The notes: generated by a model not told the origin, from the letters alone. Numbered from the stretch's first letter, positions 1 through 7,052 are shown. The stretch: 13,097 nucleotides of DNA from Pseudomonadota bacterium (GCA_023390415.1 JAEWCW010000044.1:1-13097), one strand, 5' to 3'. Translations and numbers: made by a program.

Positions 1-434
1 GTCGGCTGCTCGGCAGGCCGCGTCTGGGTCGCGGGCGCGACCGCGCGGTGGACGGCCGCCGGGGCTTCGGCGTGTGGGGCCGCCTGCGGCGCTGCATCGG
101 CCGAGGCCATGCGGACCGGTGCCTCGACCGCGGCGGGGGTGTCGCGAGTCTCGAAGCGGGCGAGGAGAAGCTCGTTCTCGACATATTGTCCGGCCGCAGG
201 CGCGGCGAGCGCCAGCACCTCGGCATTCCAGTTCTCGAGCTGCTGGAGCCGGCCGCGGGTGCCGAGCTCGGTCTGCAGGTCCCGGATCGCGCGCTGGGTG
301 GCTACGATCCGGCTCTCGACTCCGGCGAGCTCGCTGCGCTCGGCGGCAACCTTCAGCGAAAGCATGTAGCAGCCGAGGGCGGCGGCGCCGACGCCGGCGA
401 CCCAGGCGACCGACTTGAAGCTGCGGAGAATCAT
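1..434 (-). CDS. ftsL: FtsL-like cell division protein (3' end outside window)
   Basis: The start is an ATG at 434-432 that overlaps the rsmH stop as ATGA, with AGGGA about 8 nt upstream. The frame stays open for 144 codons to the left edge, so the C-terminus is missing. The visible protein has a short N-terminus, one hydrophobic segment at about residues 8-26, then a heptad-rich stretch at about 30-70 that should form a coiled coil. A long Ala/Pro-rich tail begins near residue 98. A bitopic protein with a periplasmic coiled coil directly after rsmH is where and how FtsL occurs; FtsL is a divisome linker acting with FtsB and FtsQ. FtsL sequences are poorly conserved, so the name rests on topology and position. 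The Ala/Pro-rich tail is longer than in enterobacterial FtsL but is plausible for alphaproteobacteria. Confidence 0.8.
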   Translation of the reverse strand, partial: MILRSFKSVAWVAGVGAAALGCYMLSLKVAAERSELAGVESRIVATQRAIRDLQTELGTRGRLQQLENWNAEVLALAAPAAGQYVENELLLARFETRDTPAAVEAPVRMASADAAPQAAPHAEAPAAVHRAVAPATQTRPAEQP

Positions 435-1393
435 GTGCGCTGTCCCTTGAGAGGTGCCCAGGAGGGTGCTGCGGTGCGCCGCGCGACCCGAAGCGTCGCC
501 GAACGCGCGCGCGGATTGGATTGAAGCTCGGCCTCGCCGGGACGAACCGCCTTGGTGACCGCCTCGAAGGTCGGCGCCGGGCCGGAATCGTTCTGCGCCG
601 GCAGATGGCGCGAGCCGGCGGGGACGTCGCCGCTGCGGATCTTGAGGAAGCGCTTGACGATCCTGTCCTCGAGGCTGTGGAAGGTGACGACCGCGAGGCG
701 ACCGCCCGGCTTCAGCACCTGCTCCGCGGCCTCGAGCCCGCCCTCGAGCTCGGCCAGCTCCTCGTTCAAATGGATGCGCAGCGCCTGGAAGGTCCGGGTC
801 GCCGGGTCCTTCTTCATCCCCTGGCGCCAACCCACCGCCTTGCGCACCACCTCGGCAAGCTCGCCGGTGCGGGTCAGCGGCCGCGCAGCAACGATCGCCC
901 GGGCGATGCGGCGCGATTTCGGTTCCTCGCCATAGCGGTAGATGACGTCGGCGATCTCGCCCTCGTCGGCCTCGTTGACGAAGTCCGCGGCGCTGCGCCC
1001 GTCCTTGGACATGCGCATGTCCAGCGGGCCGTCCGACTGGAAGGAGAAGCCGCGCTCGGCCTGGTCGAGCTGCATCGAGGAGACGCCGATATCGAGCGCG
1101 ACTCCGTCGACCGCGTCCACGCCCCGGTCGGCAAGCGCCTGACGCATCCGGCTGAAACGCTCCGGTACCAGCGTCAGGCGCCCCCCGCTCGCGGCCGCCA
1201 AAGCCTCGCCTGCTCGAATCGCGCCTGGGTCGCGATCGAAGGCGAACACACGGGCCGCGCCTAGCTCCAGGATCTTCTTCGTATAGCCGCCGGCGCCGAA
1301 GGTGCCGTCGACATGGGTCTCGCCGTTCGCGACGGCCAGGCCTTCGGCGACCTCATCGAGAAGCACCGGCTTGTGGGGCGATACGGCGGTCAT
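431..1393 (-). CDS. rsmH: 16S rRNA (cytosine(1402)-N(4))-methyltransferase RsmH (MraW)
   Basis: 320 aa, the normal family length. It methylates N4 of C1402 in the 16S rRNA decoding centre using SAM. Family motifs appear in order: HKPVLL at residues 7-12, the SAM-binding loop DGTFGAGGYT at 29-38, FDRDP at 52-56, DIGVSSMQLD at 101-110, GFSF at 115-118, PLDMRM at 123-128, YGEEP at 154-158, PATRTFQALRI at 197-207 and FHSLEDRIVK at 238-247. The ATG at 1393 overlaps the mraZ stop (ATGA), and the rsmH stop overlaps the ftsL start in the same way, so the three genes are translationally coupled in one operon. An AAGGGG tract precedes the start. No key motif is missing. Confidence 0.98.
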   Translation of the reverse strand: MTAVSPHKPVLLDEVAEGLAVANGETHVDGTFGAGGYTKKILELGAARVFAFDRDPGAIRAGEALAAASGGRLTLVPERFSRMRQALADRGVDAVDGVALDIGVSSMQLDQAERGFSFQSDGPLDMRMSKDGRSAADFVNEADEGEIADVIYRYGEEPKSRRIARAIVAARPLTRTGELAEVVRKAVGWRQGMKKDPATRTFQALRIHLNEELAELEGGLEAAEQVLKPGGRLAVVTFHSLEDRIVKRFLKIRSGDVPAGSRHLPAQNDSGPAPTFEAVTKAVRPGEAELQSNPRARSATLRVARRTAAPSWAPLKGQRT

Positions 1394-1878
1394 GCCGAAA
1401 GCCCCTTTTCTTCGAGCTTGTAGGCTGCAAGCTCGCGCAAATCCTCGTCGCCATGCTCCAGCGCGACATGAGGATTCCAGATCTCGAACGTGCCGCCGAC
1501 CCCTACGAACAGGGCAAGATCTTCGATCCTGCCTTTGCGGCGCATCATCGGGGGCAGGATGATGCGGCCGCTGGGGTCGTACGACACGTCCTCGGTCAGG
1601 CCGAAAGTACGGCGGGCCCGACGAAAATGGCCGACATTGTCGCCGCTGCCCTGGCCTTCCTCCAGGAGCCGGCGGCGCTCGTTCTCAGCGAAAAGATTGC
1701 GGGCATAGCCGCGGTCGTAGGCGATCAGGCAGGGATCGACCTCGTGCGGCGCGATGATGATCGCCTTGGCGTCGGAGCGGCGCTCCACGACTCCGCGGAT
1801 GAAGGCAGGAATCGACAGACGCCCCTTCGCGTCCACCGCGTTGAGCGCGCTTCCGTTGAAGAGATGCTCCAACTCCAC
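1390..1878 (-). CDS. mraZ: Transcriptional regulator / division-cluster protein MraZ
   Basis: 162 aa, slightly longer than typical MraZ (about 145-152). It has two AbrB-like repeats, each with the characteristic D-x-x-G-R motif: DAKGR at residues 16-20 followed by LSIPAFIR, and DPSGR at 101-105 followed by IILPPMMR. MraZ forms ring oligomers and in other bacteria represses its own dcw operon by binding tandem repeats in the promoter region. The start is a GTG at 1878. An in-frame TGA lies eight codons upstream, so no longer version is possible, and the ribosome site (GGAAC) is weak. It is the first gene of the operon with rsmH and ftsL. Tandem 10-bp repeats 143 bp upstream are a natural target for self-regulation. 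Confidence 0.96.
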   Translation of the reverse strand: MELEHLFNGSALNAVDAKGRLSIPAFIRGVVERRSDAKAIIIAPHEVDPCLIAYDRGYARNLFAENERRRLLEEGQGSGDNVGHFRRARRTFGLTEDVSYDPSGRIILPPMMRRKGRIEDLALFVGVGGTFEIWNPHVALEHGDEDLRELAAYKLEEKGLSA

Positions 1879-1988
1879 GGCTGACGTTCCGACCCCTGCT
1901 CACGCACCTCCCCCGTTCGCGCCGCAACCCGTTTGCGCCCGCGTGGCCGGCCGACTCGACCTGGAAGTGCCCCAAAACTCTAGAGCGC

Positions 1989-1997
1989 TGTGAATAA
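1989..1997 (-). promoter_or_regulatory. DnaA box (exact consensus)
   Basis: The minus strand reads TTATTCACA, an exact match to the DnaA box TTATNCACA. It overlaps the candidate -10 of the mraZ promoter, where bound DnaA would be expected to affect transcription. Confidence 0.5.
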
Positions 1998-2019
1998 CAG
2001 GATTGGCATGGGCTTGGAA
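1991..2019 (-). promoter_or_regulatory. Candidate promoter of the mraZ-rsmH-ftsL operon
   Basis: Read on the minus strand, TTCCAA (2019-2014) and TATTCA (1996-1991) are separated by 17 bp, giving a weak sigma-70-like promoter. It would start transcription near 1984, leaving a leader of about 105 nt before mraZ. The -35 lies next to the tandem repeats at 2021-2050, and the -10 lies inside the DnaA box at 1989-1997. Both hexamers are far from consensus, so the call leans on spacing and position. Confidence 0.35.
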
Positions 2020-2020
2020 G

Positions 2021-2050
2021 GGGTTTTCATGCCCTTTCATGGATTTTCAT
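2021..2050 (-). repeat. Three tandem 10-bp repeats, candidate MraZ operator
   Basis: On the minus strand three consecutive decamers each begin with ATGAAA: ATGAAAATCC, ATGAAAGGGC and ATGAAAACCC. The period is exactly 10 bp, one helical turn, and the decamers on either side do not fit. MraZ operators known in E. coli and Mollicutes are also short direct repeats with a 10-bp period upstream of mraZ, although their core sequences differ from this one. The array sits just upstream of the candidate -35 element. Its identity as the MraZ site is inferred from position and periodicity. Confidence 0.6.
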
Positions 2051-2126
2051 GCCACAAAGTGCGCATCCGGCATGAATTCATGGTTTGTTCCGCAGACGAG
2101 TTCTATTCCTGTTCTGGTGACGATCC

Positions 2127-2135
2127 TGTGGATAA
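2127..2135 (-). promoter_or_regulatory. DnaA box (exact consensus)
   Basis: The minus strand reads TTATCCACA, the strongest form of the DnaA box. It has the same orientation as the box at 1989-1997, 138 bp away, and lies on the other side of the tandem repeats. It is just downstream of the stop codon of the neighbouring membrane protein gene. Confidence 0.5.
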
Positions 2136-2145
2136 ACATGTTGGC

Positions 2146-3441
2146 TTATGCGCGGCGGAGGCGGCGCAGCAGCAGCCCGGCAAGCAGCGCCAAGACGATC
2201 GGAAGCGCCGCCAAGATCAGCCCAAGTCTTCGTTCCGCGCCCGCACCGATCCAGGCGACCGCCCTGTCCGTCCGGGACCGCTCGATCCCGGAGAGGCGGT
2301 CCAGCCAGTCGGCGACGAGCAGCCCGTTGTCGGCGACACGAAGGTGACGGCCGTCGGCGGGCGCCCATAGATCGTCGCGAAGAAGATCGGCGTCCGCGAC
2401 GAGGATCGCCTCCCCTTCCCCGATCCGGCAGCGCGCCATCCAGACCGGCCCGACTCGGCACGCCTCGTCGGCCGTAGCGAAGCGCCCGGGCGCCGCGAGG
2501 TTCAGCTTGCGGGCGCCGACCTGGACCGTCGCCGCGTCTCCCGCGCCGGGCTCGAGGGTGAGTCCCCAGTGGCGCAGCAGGGGGTGGAGCAGGCTCGCCA
2601 TGGGCGGACGGCGCGCATCGCCCGGCGGGTGCGTGCTGGGCCAGGCCAGCCGCTCGTCGGCGAGGATCAGGAGTCGGCCGCCGCCGCGCACCCATATGTC
2701 GAGGCGCGCCAGCTCCTCCGGCGCGAGCAGGCGCGGCTGGGCCAGCAGCATCAGCCGCCGGCCTTGCAGCGTGTCCGCGTCGATCGCGTCGACCGGCTGC
2801 ACTGCAAACTCGCGCTCGAGCAGACGATAGACGGCCGCAGGCCGGCTCGCAGGATCGAAGGCGCCGCCCTCGCCCCAGACGATCGGCAGGCTGGTCATCA
2901 CCAGCAGGGGCGGACGGACGGGCGCTGCGCGGGGCGCCGGATCGGCCACGACCACCGATTCATAGGCCGTCACGCCGCCGGCCACATAGGCGAGGCCGAA
3001 CAGGATCGCCCCGAAAGCCGCGCCGAGCCCCGCCCTCCAGCGGCGCCCGGCCTGGACCAGGAGATCCGCCATTGCGGCGACCACCACGCCGCCGATGACC
3101 CCGCGTCCGGCCTCGATCCAGGGAAAGGTGTTCCCGAGCGCCAGGAGGAGGATGGTCTCGCTCGCTGCGGCGATTCCGAGAGCGGCCACGTAGAAGGCCA
3201 ATCTGCGCGGCCAGCGCCAGGCTCCGACCAGCAGCGCCCCGGCGAGCAGCAGCCAAGGTCGGAACAGGAAGAAGATCAGCGCCTCGGCGCGGCCCAATGC
3301 GAAGAATTGTCCGGCGACGAGTCCGGCGGCGAGCTCGGCTGCGGCATAGCCGGCCGCCGCCGCCAGCGGCAGCGCGGCCTCACTGCGAGTCAGGCGCGGG
3401 CTCGGGCGGGTTTGGGCGGATGCTGTTTGCGGGCTCGGCAT
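2146..3441 (-). CDS. Membrane protein with GldG/DUF4350-like extracytoplasmic domain
   Basis: 431 aa. The N-terminal third has about five hydrophobic segments (near residues 24-46, 53-74, 80-102, 113-129 and 137-157). A soluble region follows at about 165-400, and one C-terminal membrane helix at about 404-425 ends in an Arg-rich tail. The soluble part contains LLAQPRLLAPEELARLDIW (232-250) followed by VRGGGRLLILADE (251-263). This is the pattern of the glutamine-amidotransferase-like fold in gliding/ABC auxiliary (GldG, DUF4350-like) proteins, where a catalytic role is usually absent. The ATG at 3441 lies inside the preceding 87-aa gene (62-bp overlap), and I see no in-frame ATG, GTG or TTG start just after the overlap. 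Function unknown; family membership is a motif judgement. Confidence 0.75.
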   Translation of the reverse strand: MPSPQTASAQTRPSPRLTRSEAALPLAAAAGYAAAELAAGLVAGQFFALGRAEALIFFLFRPWLLLAGALLVGAWRWPRRLAFYVAALGIAAASETILLLALGNTFPWIEAGRGVIGGVVVAAMADLLVQAGRRWRAGLGAAFGAILFGLAYVAGGVTAYESVVVADPAPRAAPVRPPLLVMTSLPIVWGEGGAFDPASRPAAVYRLLEREFAVQPVDAIDADTLQGRRLMLLAQPRLLAPEELARLDIWVRGGGRLLILADERLAWPSTHPPGDARRPPMASLLHPLLRHWGLTLEPGAGDAATVQVGARKLNLAAPGRFATADEACRVGPVWMARCRIGEGEAILVADADLLRDDLWAPADGRHLRVADNGLLVADWLDRLSGIERSRTDRAVAWIGAGAERRLGLILAALPIVLALLAGLLLRRLRRA

Positions 3442-3643
3442 TGCCGGGCGCGACTCCCAGCTCGGCCAGGGGTTCCTTCGGCGCGGCGCCGGCCACGCTG
3501 TTCACCGCGGGCGCGGTCTCGGGCCGCTCGACCATGTTCGGGGTCAACGGGGGTTCGGCGCTAGGCCGGATCAGGCTGGTCGCAAGCAAGACCAGGACGA
3601 AAACGAAGGCCAGGCCGGTCAGGCCGATGCGAACGCGCTGCAT
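3380..3643 (-). CDS. Small single-pass membrane protein, proline-rich tail
   Basis: 87 aa. A short basic N-terminus (MQRVR) is followed by one strongly hydrophobic segment at about residues 6-25, then a Pro/Ala-rich, probably disordered periplasmic tail to the end. GGAGAG sits about 10 nt before the ATG, and a promoter-like pair lies at 3681-3709. Its 3' end overlaps the next gene by 62 bp in another frame, which suggests translational coupling. I do not recognise a family. Because the tail is low-complexity in GC-rich DNA, part of its coding signal could be incidental. The ribosome site, membrane segment and promoter support a real gene. Confidence 0.65.
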   Translation of the reverse strand: MQRVRIGLTGLAFVFVLVLLATSLIRPSAEPPLTPNMVERPETAPAVNSVAGAAPKEPLAELGVAPGNAEPANSIRPNPPEPAPDSQ

Positions 3644-3680
3644 GCGCCGAAAGCTCTCCGCCCCACTGATGAGGCGGCAC

Positions 3681-3709
3681 GATTAGCCCAAAGCGCGAGC
3701 CTTGTCGAA
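3681..3709 (-). promoter_or_regulatory. Candidate sigma-70 promoter for the 87-aa/431-aa membrane pair
   Basis: On the minus strand, TTCGAC (3709-3704), a 17-bp spacer and CTAATC (3686-3681). A start near 3674 would leave a leader of about 30 nt containing the GGAGAG ribosome site. Confidence 0.45.
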
Positions 3710-3747
3710 CTGCGGAATCTACCGGGCGCCAGCAGCCCGAAAAATCC

Positions 3748-3776
3748 TTGACGGTTAACGCCGCGGAAAACATGTC
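3748..3776 (+). promoter_or_regulatory. Possible promoter of the lipoprotein gene
   Basis: TTGACG at 3748-3753 is close to the -35 consensus. With 17-bp spacing the -10 would be CATGTC (3771-3776), a poor match. The start point would fall within a few bases of the ATG at 3786, implying a leaderless or near-leaderless message. No good ribosome site is seen ahead of that ATG. Confidence 0.3.
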
Positions 3777-3785
3777 ACGGTTGCC

Positions 3786-4172
3786 ATGACCCGTCACATT
3801 GCAACGATCGCCGCCGCCGCTTCCGCGGTCCTTCTCACCCTCTCCGCCTGCAGCCAGGAGCAGCCCGATGCGGCCGCCGAAGCGCAGAACCAGCAGAACC
3901 AGATCCAGCACGTCGCCCGGGTCACCGAGCTTCCGCCGGCGATCCAGGCCAGCCGCACCTTCCGCTGCGGTGACGATGTCTATTATGTCGATTTCTATAC
4001 CAACAATACGGCCCAGCTGCGCACCGAGCAGACCGGCCCGGCGACGACTCTGACCGCCGAGGGCGGCAACCCGCCCTTCGTCGCCGAGGGCTATTCGATC
4101 GCCGCCAACGCCGCCGAGACCCGCATCGCCGTTCCCGGCAAGCCGGCGCAGACCTGCCGCTCGCGCGGCTGA
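3786..4172 (+). CDS. Lipoprotein, possibly MliC-like
   Basis: 128 aa. A lipoprotein signal peptide is clear: a hydrophobic run at residues 8-18 and the lipobox LSAC with Cys22 as lipidation site. A Gln/Ala-rich linker follows to about residue 50. The C-terminal 75 residues contain FRCGDDVYYVDFY (59-71), PPFVAEGYSI (96-105) and PGKPAQTC (117-124). The two cysteines (61 and 124) bracket the domain and could form one disulfide. This spacing of FxC, beta-strand segments, an aromatic turn and a final TC resembles the small beta-barrel of MliC/PliC lysozyme inhibitors, but the usual SGARY-like motif is only loosely matched, so the name is tentative. It is a single-gene unit with its own terminator. 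Confidence 0.8.
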   Translation: MTRHIATIAAAASAVLLTLSACSQEQPDAAAEAQNQQNQIQHVARVTELPPAIQASRTFRCGDDVYYVDFYTNNTAQLRTEQTGPATTLTAEGGNPPFVAEGYSIAANAAETRIAVPGKPAQTCRSRG

Positions 4173-4190
4173 TCGCACGACCTCAACCAC

Positions 4191-4226
4191 AGGCCGGCGC
4201 CGGGCACGTCCCGGGCCGGCCTTTTT
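4191..4226 (+). terminator. Rho-independent terminator after the lipoprotein gene
   Basis: AGGCCGGC (4191-4198) pairs with GCCGGCCT (4215-4222). An inner CCGGG (4200-4204) pairs with CCCGG (4210-4214) around the loop CACGT, with one bulged G at 4199. A run of five T follows at 4222-4226. The opposite strand has no U-run after the stem, so it serves the plus-strand gene. Confidence 0.9.
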
Positions 4227-4233
4227 CTTGGCC

Positions 4234-4716
4234 TCAGGCGGGCTGCGGCTGCGGCTCGGGGGGCATCATCGCTGCCATCCGCCGGCCCATCTCCTCGGGG
4301 GAGACGTCCTCCTTGTGGGTGGCGAGCGACCAGCGGTGACCGAACGGATCGACCAGCGTTCCCATCCGGTCGCCCCAGAACTGGTCCTCCGGCTCCCGCT
4401 CGACGCTGCAGCCGGCGCCGATCGCGCGCGCATAATCGGCGTCGACGTCCGTCGTGTAGATCATCAGGCTGGCCGTCGCCCCGCCCCGCGCCTTCGGGCC
4501 GAGCAGGTTCATGTCCGGCCATTCGTCCGAGAGCATGACGTGGCTGTCGCCGATCTTGATCTCGGCATGGGCGAGCTTGCCGCCGCCCATCTCCATCCGG
4601 AGCACCTCGGTGGCGCCGAACGCCTGGCCGTAGAAGCGGATCGCCTCGGCCGCGCCGTCGACGGTCAGATAGGGCGTAACCGTGTGGTAGCCTTGGGGTA
4701 TCGCGCTGACGCTCAT
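4234..4716 (-). CDS. VOC (glyoxalase/PhnB-like) superfamily protein
   Basis: 160 aa from the ATG at 4716. An open frame continues to 4782, but I chose 4716 because AGGGAGG precedes it, because homologues of this type start with a short MSxxxIPxGYHxVTPYL segment (residues 1-17 here), and because a good promoter sits at 4754-4782. It shows the two-module VOC fold: TPYLTVDGAAEAIRFY (14-29), HAEIKIGDSHVMLSDE (50-65), a second beta-alpha module from about 80, then DQFWGDRMGTLVDPFGHRW (111-129). It ends in a THKEDVSPEEM segment (133-143) and a Pro/Gln-rich tail. PhnB-like members have mostly unknown substrates, so no reaction is assigned. Confidence 0.9.
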   Translation of the reverse strand: MSVSAIPQGYHTVTPYLTVDGAAEAIRFYGQAFGATEVLRMEMGGGKLAHAEIKIGDSHVMLSDEWPDMNLLGPKARGGATASLMIYTTDVDADYARAIGAGCSVEREPEDQFWGDRMGTLVDPFGHRWSLATHKEDVSPEEMGRRMAAMMPPEPQPQPA

Positions 4717-4753
4717 CTCCGCCTCCCTCATCGCGTGGAACAAACGGTGATCA

Positions 4754-4782
4754 ACCATACACCCGCGCGCGCCCTTCGACAA
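4754..4782 (-). promoter_or_regulatory. Candidate promoter of the VOC gene
   Basis: On the minus strand, TTGTCG (4782-4777), a 17-bp spacer and TATGGT (4759-4754). Transcription would start near 4747, about 30 nt before the chosen ATG. The -35 overlaps the candidate -35 of purL on the other strand. Confidence 0.5.
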
Positions 4783-4803
4783 AGCGGAATCGATTGACTA
4801 GAG
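4775..4803 (+). promoter_or_regulatory. Candidate promoter of purL
   Basis: TTCGAC (4775-4780), a 17-bp spacer and CTAGAG (4798-4803). The predicted start is near 4810, only about 2 nt before the ATG at 4812, so the purL message would be close to leaderless. No purine-rich ribosome site is visible upstream of the ATG, which agrees with this. The -10 is weak. Confidence 0.35.
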
Positions 4804-4811
4804 CGCGGCGC

Positions 4812-7052
4812 ATGACCCAGCCGATCACCCCCGAAATCGTCGCCGAGCACGGCCTGTCCCCGGAAGAATATGAGCGCGTCCTGCACGCCATGGGCCGCGA
4901 GCCCAACCTCACCGAGCTCGGCATCTTCTCGGTGATGTGGTCGGAACATTGCTCCTACAAATCCTCCCGGATCCACCTGAAGAAGCTGCCGACGAGCGCG
5001 CCCTGGGTGATCTGCGGCCCCGGCGAGAATGCCGGCGTGATCGACATCGGTGACGGGCAGGCGGCGATCTTCAAGATGGAGAGCCACAACCACCCCAGCT
5101 ACATCGAGCCCTATCAAGGCGCGGCGACCGGGGTCGGCGGGATCCTTCGCGACGTCTTCACCATGGGCGCGCGGCCGGTGGCGAACATGAACGCGCTTCG
5201 CTTTGGCCGGCCAGACCATCCGAAGATGCGGCACCTGATCTCCGGCGTGGTCTCCGGTATCGGCGGCTACGGCAATTGCGTCGGCGTGCCCACCGTCGGC
5301 GGCGAGGTAAATTTCCACCCGGCCTATGACGGCAACATCCTGGTCAACGCGATGACCGTGGGCATCGCCGACACCGACAAGATCTTCTATTCGGCCGCCT
5401 CGGGCGTCGGCAATCCGATCGTCTATGTCGGCTCCAAGACCGGCCGCGACGGCATCCACGGCGCGACCATGGCCTCGGCCGATTTCGGCGAGGACAGCGA
5501 GGAGAAGCGCCCGACCGTCCAGGTCGGCGATCCCTTCACCGAGAAGCTTCTGATCGAGGCCTGCCTCGAGCTGATGGCCTCCGACGCGATCGTCGCGATC
5601 CAGGACTTGGGCGCCGCCGGCCTCACCTCCTCCTCGGTCGAGATGGCCTCCAAGGGCGGCGTCGGGATCGAGCTGATCATGGACGACGTGCCCCAGCGCG
5701 AGGCGGGCATGACGCCCTATGAGATGATGCTGTCGGAGAGCCAGGAGCGCATGCTCATGGTATTGAAGCCGGGCCGCGAGGCGTTCGCCGAGGCGATCTT
5801 CCGCAAGTGGGAGCTCGATTTCGCCGTGATCGGCCATGTTACCGACACGGGCAGGATGGTCCTCAAGTGGAAGGGCGATGTCGTCGCCGACATCCCGCTC
5901 GCCCCGCTCGCCGACGAGGCGCCGCTCTACGACCGGCCCCATGTCTCGGCGGAGGAATATCGCGCCTGGACCGGGATCCGCCCGGTCGCCGACGCGCCTG
6001 CGACCGCCGATCCCGCGGCGGACCTGCTGAAGCTCGTCGGCTCCCCAGACCTCGCCAGCCGGCGCTGGATCTACGAGCAATATGACCAGAAGGTCGGTGG
6101 CGACACCGTCCAGGCGCCGGGCGGCGATGCTGCAATCGTCCGGGTTCACGGCACCGGCAAGGCGCTCGCTATCACCACCGACTGCACGCCGCGCTATTGC
6201 TATGCCGATCCCTTCGAGGGCGGCAAGCAGGCGATCGCCGAGGCCTATCGCAACCTGTCAGCGGTCGGCGCGACTCCGCTCGCGGTGACCAATTGCCTCA
6301 ACTTCGCCAATCCGCAGCGGCCCGAGATCATGGCGCAGATCGTCGGCTGCCTCGATGGCATGTCGGAAGCGTGCCGGGCGCTCGACTTCCCGATCGTCTC
6401 CGGCAACGTCTCGCTCTACAACGAAAGCAAGGCCACCGGCGGCGGCTCGGCCATCTTGCCGACCCCCGCGATCGGCGGAGTCGGCCTGCTCCAGGACTGG
6501 CGCAAGTCGGCGACGATCGCGTTCAAGGCCGAGGGCGACTATGTCTTCCTGGTCGGCGGCAGCGGCTGCAGCCATCTCGGCCAGTCGCTGTGGCTTCGCG
6601 AGATCCACGGCCGCGAGGACGGCCCGCCGCCCCCGGTGGACCTCGCCGCCGAGCGCCGTGCCGGCGAGTTGATCCGGCGGCTGGTCGCGGACGGCCTGGT
6701 CACTGCCGTCCACGATGTCTCGGACGGCGGCATCCTCGTCGCCGCCGCCGAAATGGCGATGGCCGGCAATATCGGGCTCAAGATCGAGGGCGAGCAGCTT
6801 CAGGGCGACGCCGCCGGCCGCCTGTTCGGCGAGGACCAGGGCCGCTACCTCGTCACCACCGCCGATCCGTCCGCGCTTGCCGGGGCGGCCGATGCCGCGG
6901 GCGTGGAGATCGCCTATTTCGGCCGCACCGGCGGCGACGCGATCGAGGATGACGATGCCGATTCCGGCCTCCGCGTCCCGCTCGACGCGCTGCGCCGCGC
7001 GCACCAGGGCTTCTTCCCCGCCTTGATGGCCGGCGAGCCCGCCGTCGCGTGA
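4812..7052 (+). CDS. purL: Phosphoribosylformylglycinamidine synthase subunit PurL
   Basis: 746 aa, the small-form PurL size. It makes FGAM from FGAR with ATP and ammonia in purine synthesis, working with PurQ and PurS, neither of which is encoded in this window. The frame opens at a TTG at 4794, but the ATG at 4812 gives the family N-terminus MTQPITPEIVAEHGLSPEEY. Motifs: SEHCSYKSS (44-52, with the conserved His46), GPGENAG (69-75), the metal/nucleotide loop KMESHNHPSYIEPYQGAATG (88-107), GSKTGRDGIHGATMAS (207-222), SESQERML (308-315). A second AIRS-type half follows with TTDCTPRYCY, VTNCLNFANPQRPE and VSGNVSLYNE. It is transcribed alone, diverging from the VOC gene. All expected blocks are intact. 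Confidence 0.98.
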   Translation: MTQPITPEIVAEHGLSPEEYERVLHAMGREPNLTELGIFSVMWSEHCSYKSSRIHLKKLPTSAPWVICGPGENAGVIDIGDGQAAIFKMESHNHPSYIEPYQGAATGVGGILRDVFTMGARPVANMNALRFGRPDHPKMRHLISGVVSGIGGYGNCVGVPTVGGEVNFHPAYDGNILVNAMTVGIADTDKIFYSAASGVGNPIVYVGSKTGRDGIHGATMASADFGEDSEEKRPTVQVGDPFTEKLLIEACLELMASDAIVAIQDLGAAGLTSSSVEMASKGGVGIELIMDDVPQREAGMTPYEMMLSESQERMLMVLKPGREAFAEAIFRKWELDFAVIGHVTDTGRMVLKWKGDVVADIPLAPLADEAPLYDRPHVSAEEYRAWTGIRPVADAPATADPAADLLKLVGSPDLASRRWIYEQYDQKVGGDTVQAPGGDAAIVRVHGTGKALAITTDCTPRYCYADPFEGGKQAIAEAYRNLSAVGATPLAVTNCLNFANPQRPEIMAQIVGCLDGMSEACRALDFPIVSGNVSLYNESKATGGGSAILPTPAIGGVGLLQDWRKSATIAFKAEGDYVFLVGGSGCSHLGQSLWLREIHGREDGPPPPVDLAAERRAGELIRRLVADGLVTAVHDVSDGGILVAAAEMAMAGNIGLKIEGEQLQGDAAGRLFGEDQGRYLVTTADPSALAGAADAAGVEIAYFGRTGGDAIEDDDADSGLRVPLDALRRAHQGFFPALMAGEPAVA

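Noticed and set aside
521..1264. 247-aa plus-strand open frame opposite rsmH
   Set aside because: It is an antisense shadow of a gene with every RsmH motif intact.
2569..3564. 331-aa plus-strand open frame opposite the membrane protein genes
   Set aside because: It is an antisense shadow with Arg/Gln/Pro-rich sequence. The minus strand has coherent membrane segments and a recognisable domain.
4717..4782. 22-residue N-terminal extension of the VOC protein
   Set aside because: It would cover the candidate promoter and its sequence is unlike family N-termini. The ATG at 4716 has a strong ribosome site.
4728..6149. 473-aa open frame antisense to purL
   Set aside because: It lies opposite a fully conserved purL, has Asp/Gly/His/Ala-rich composition typical of GC-rich antisense frames, and shows no motif or ribosome site.
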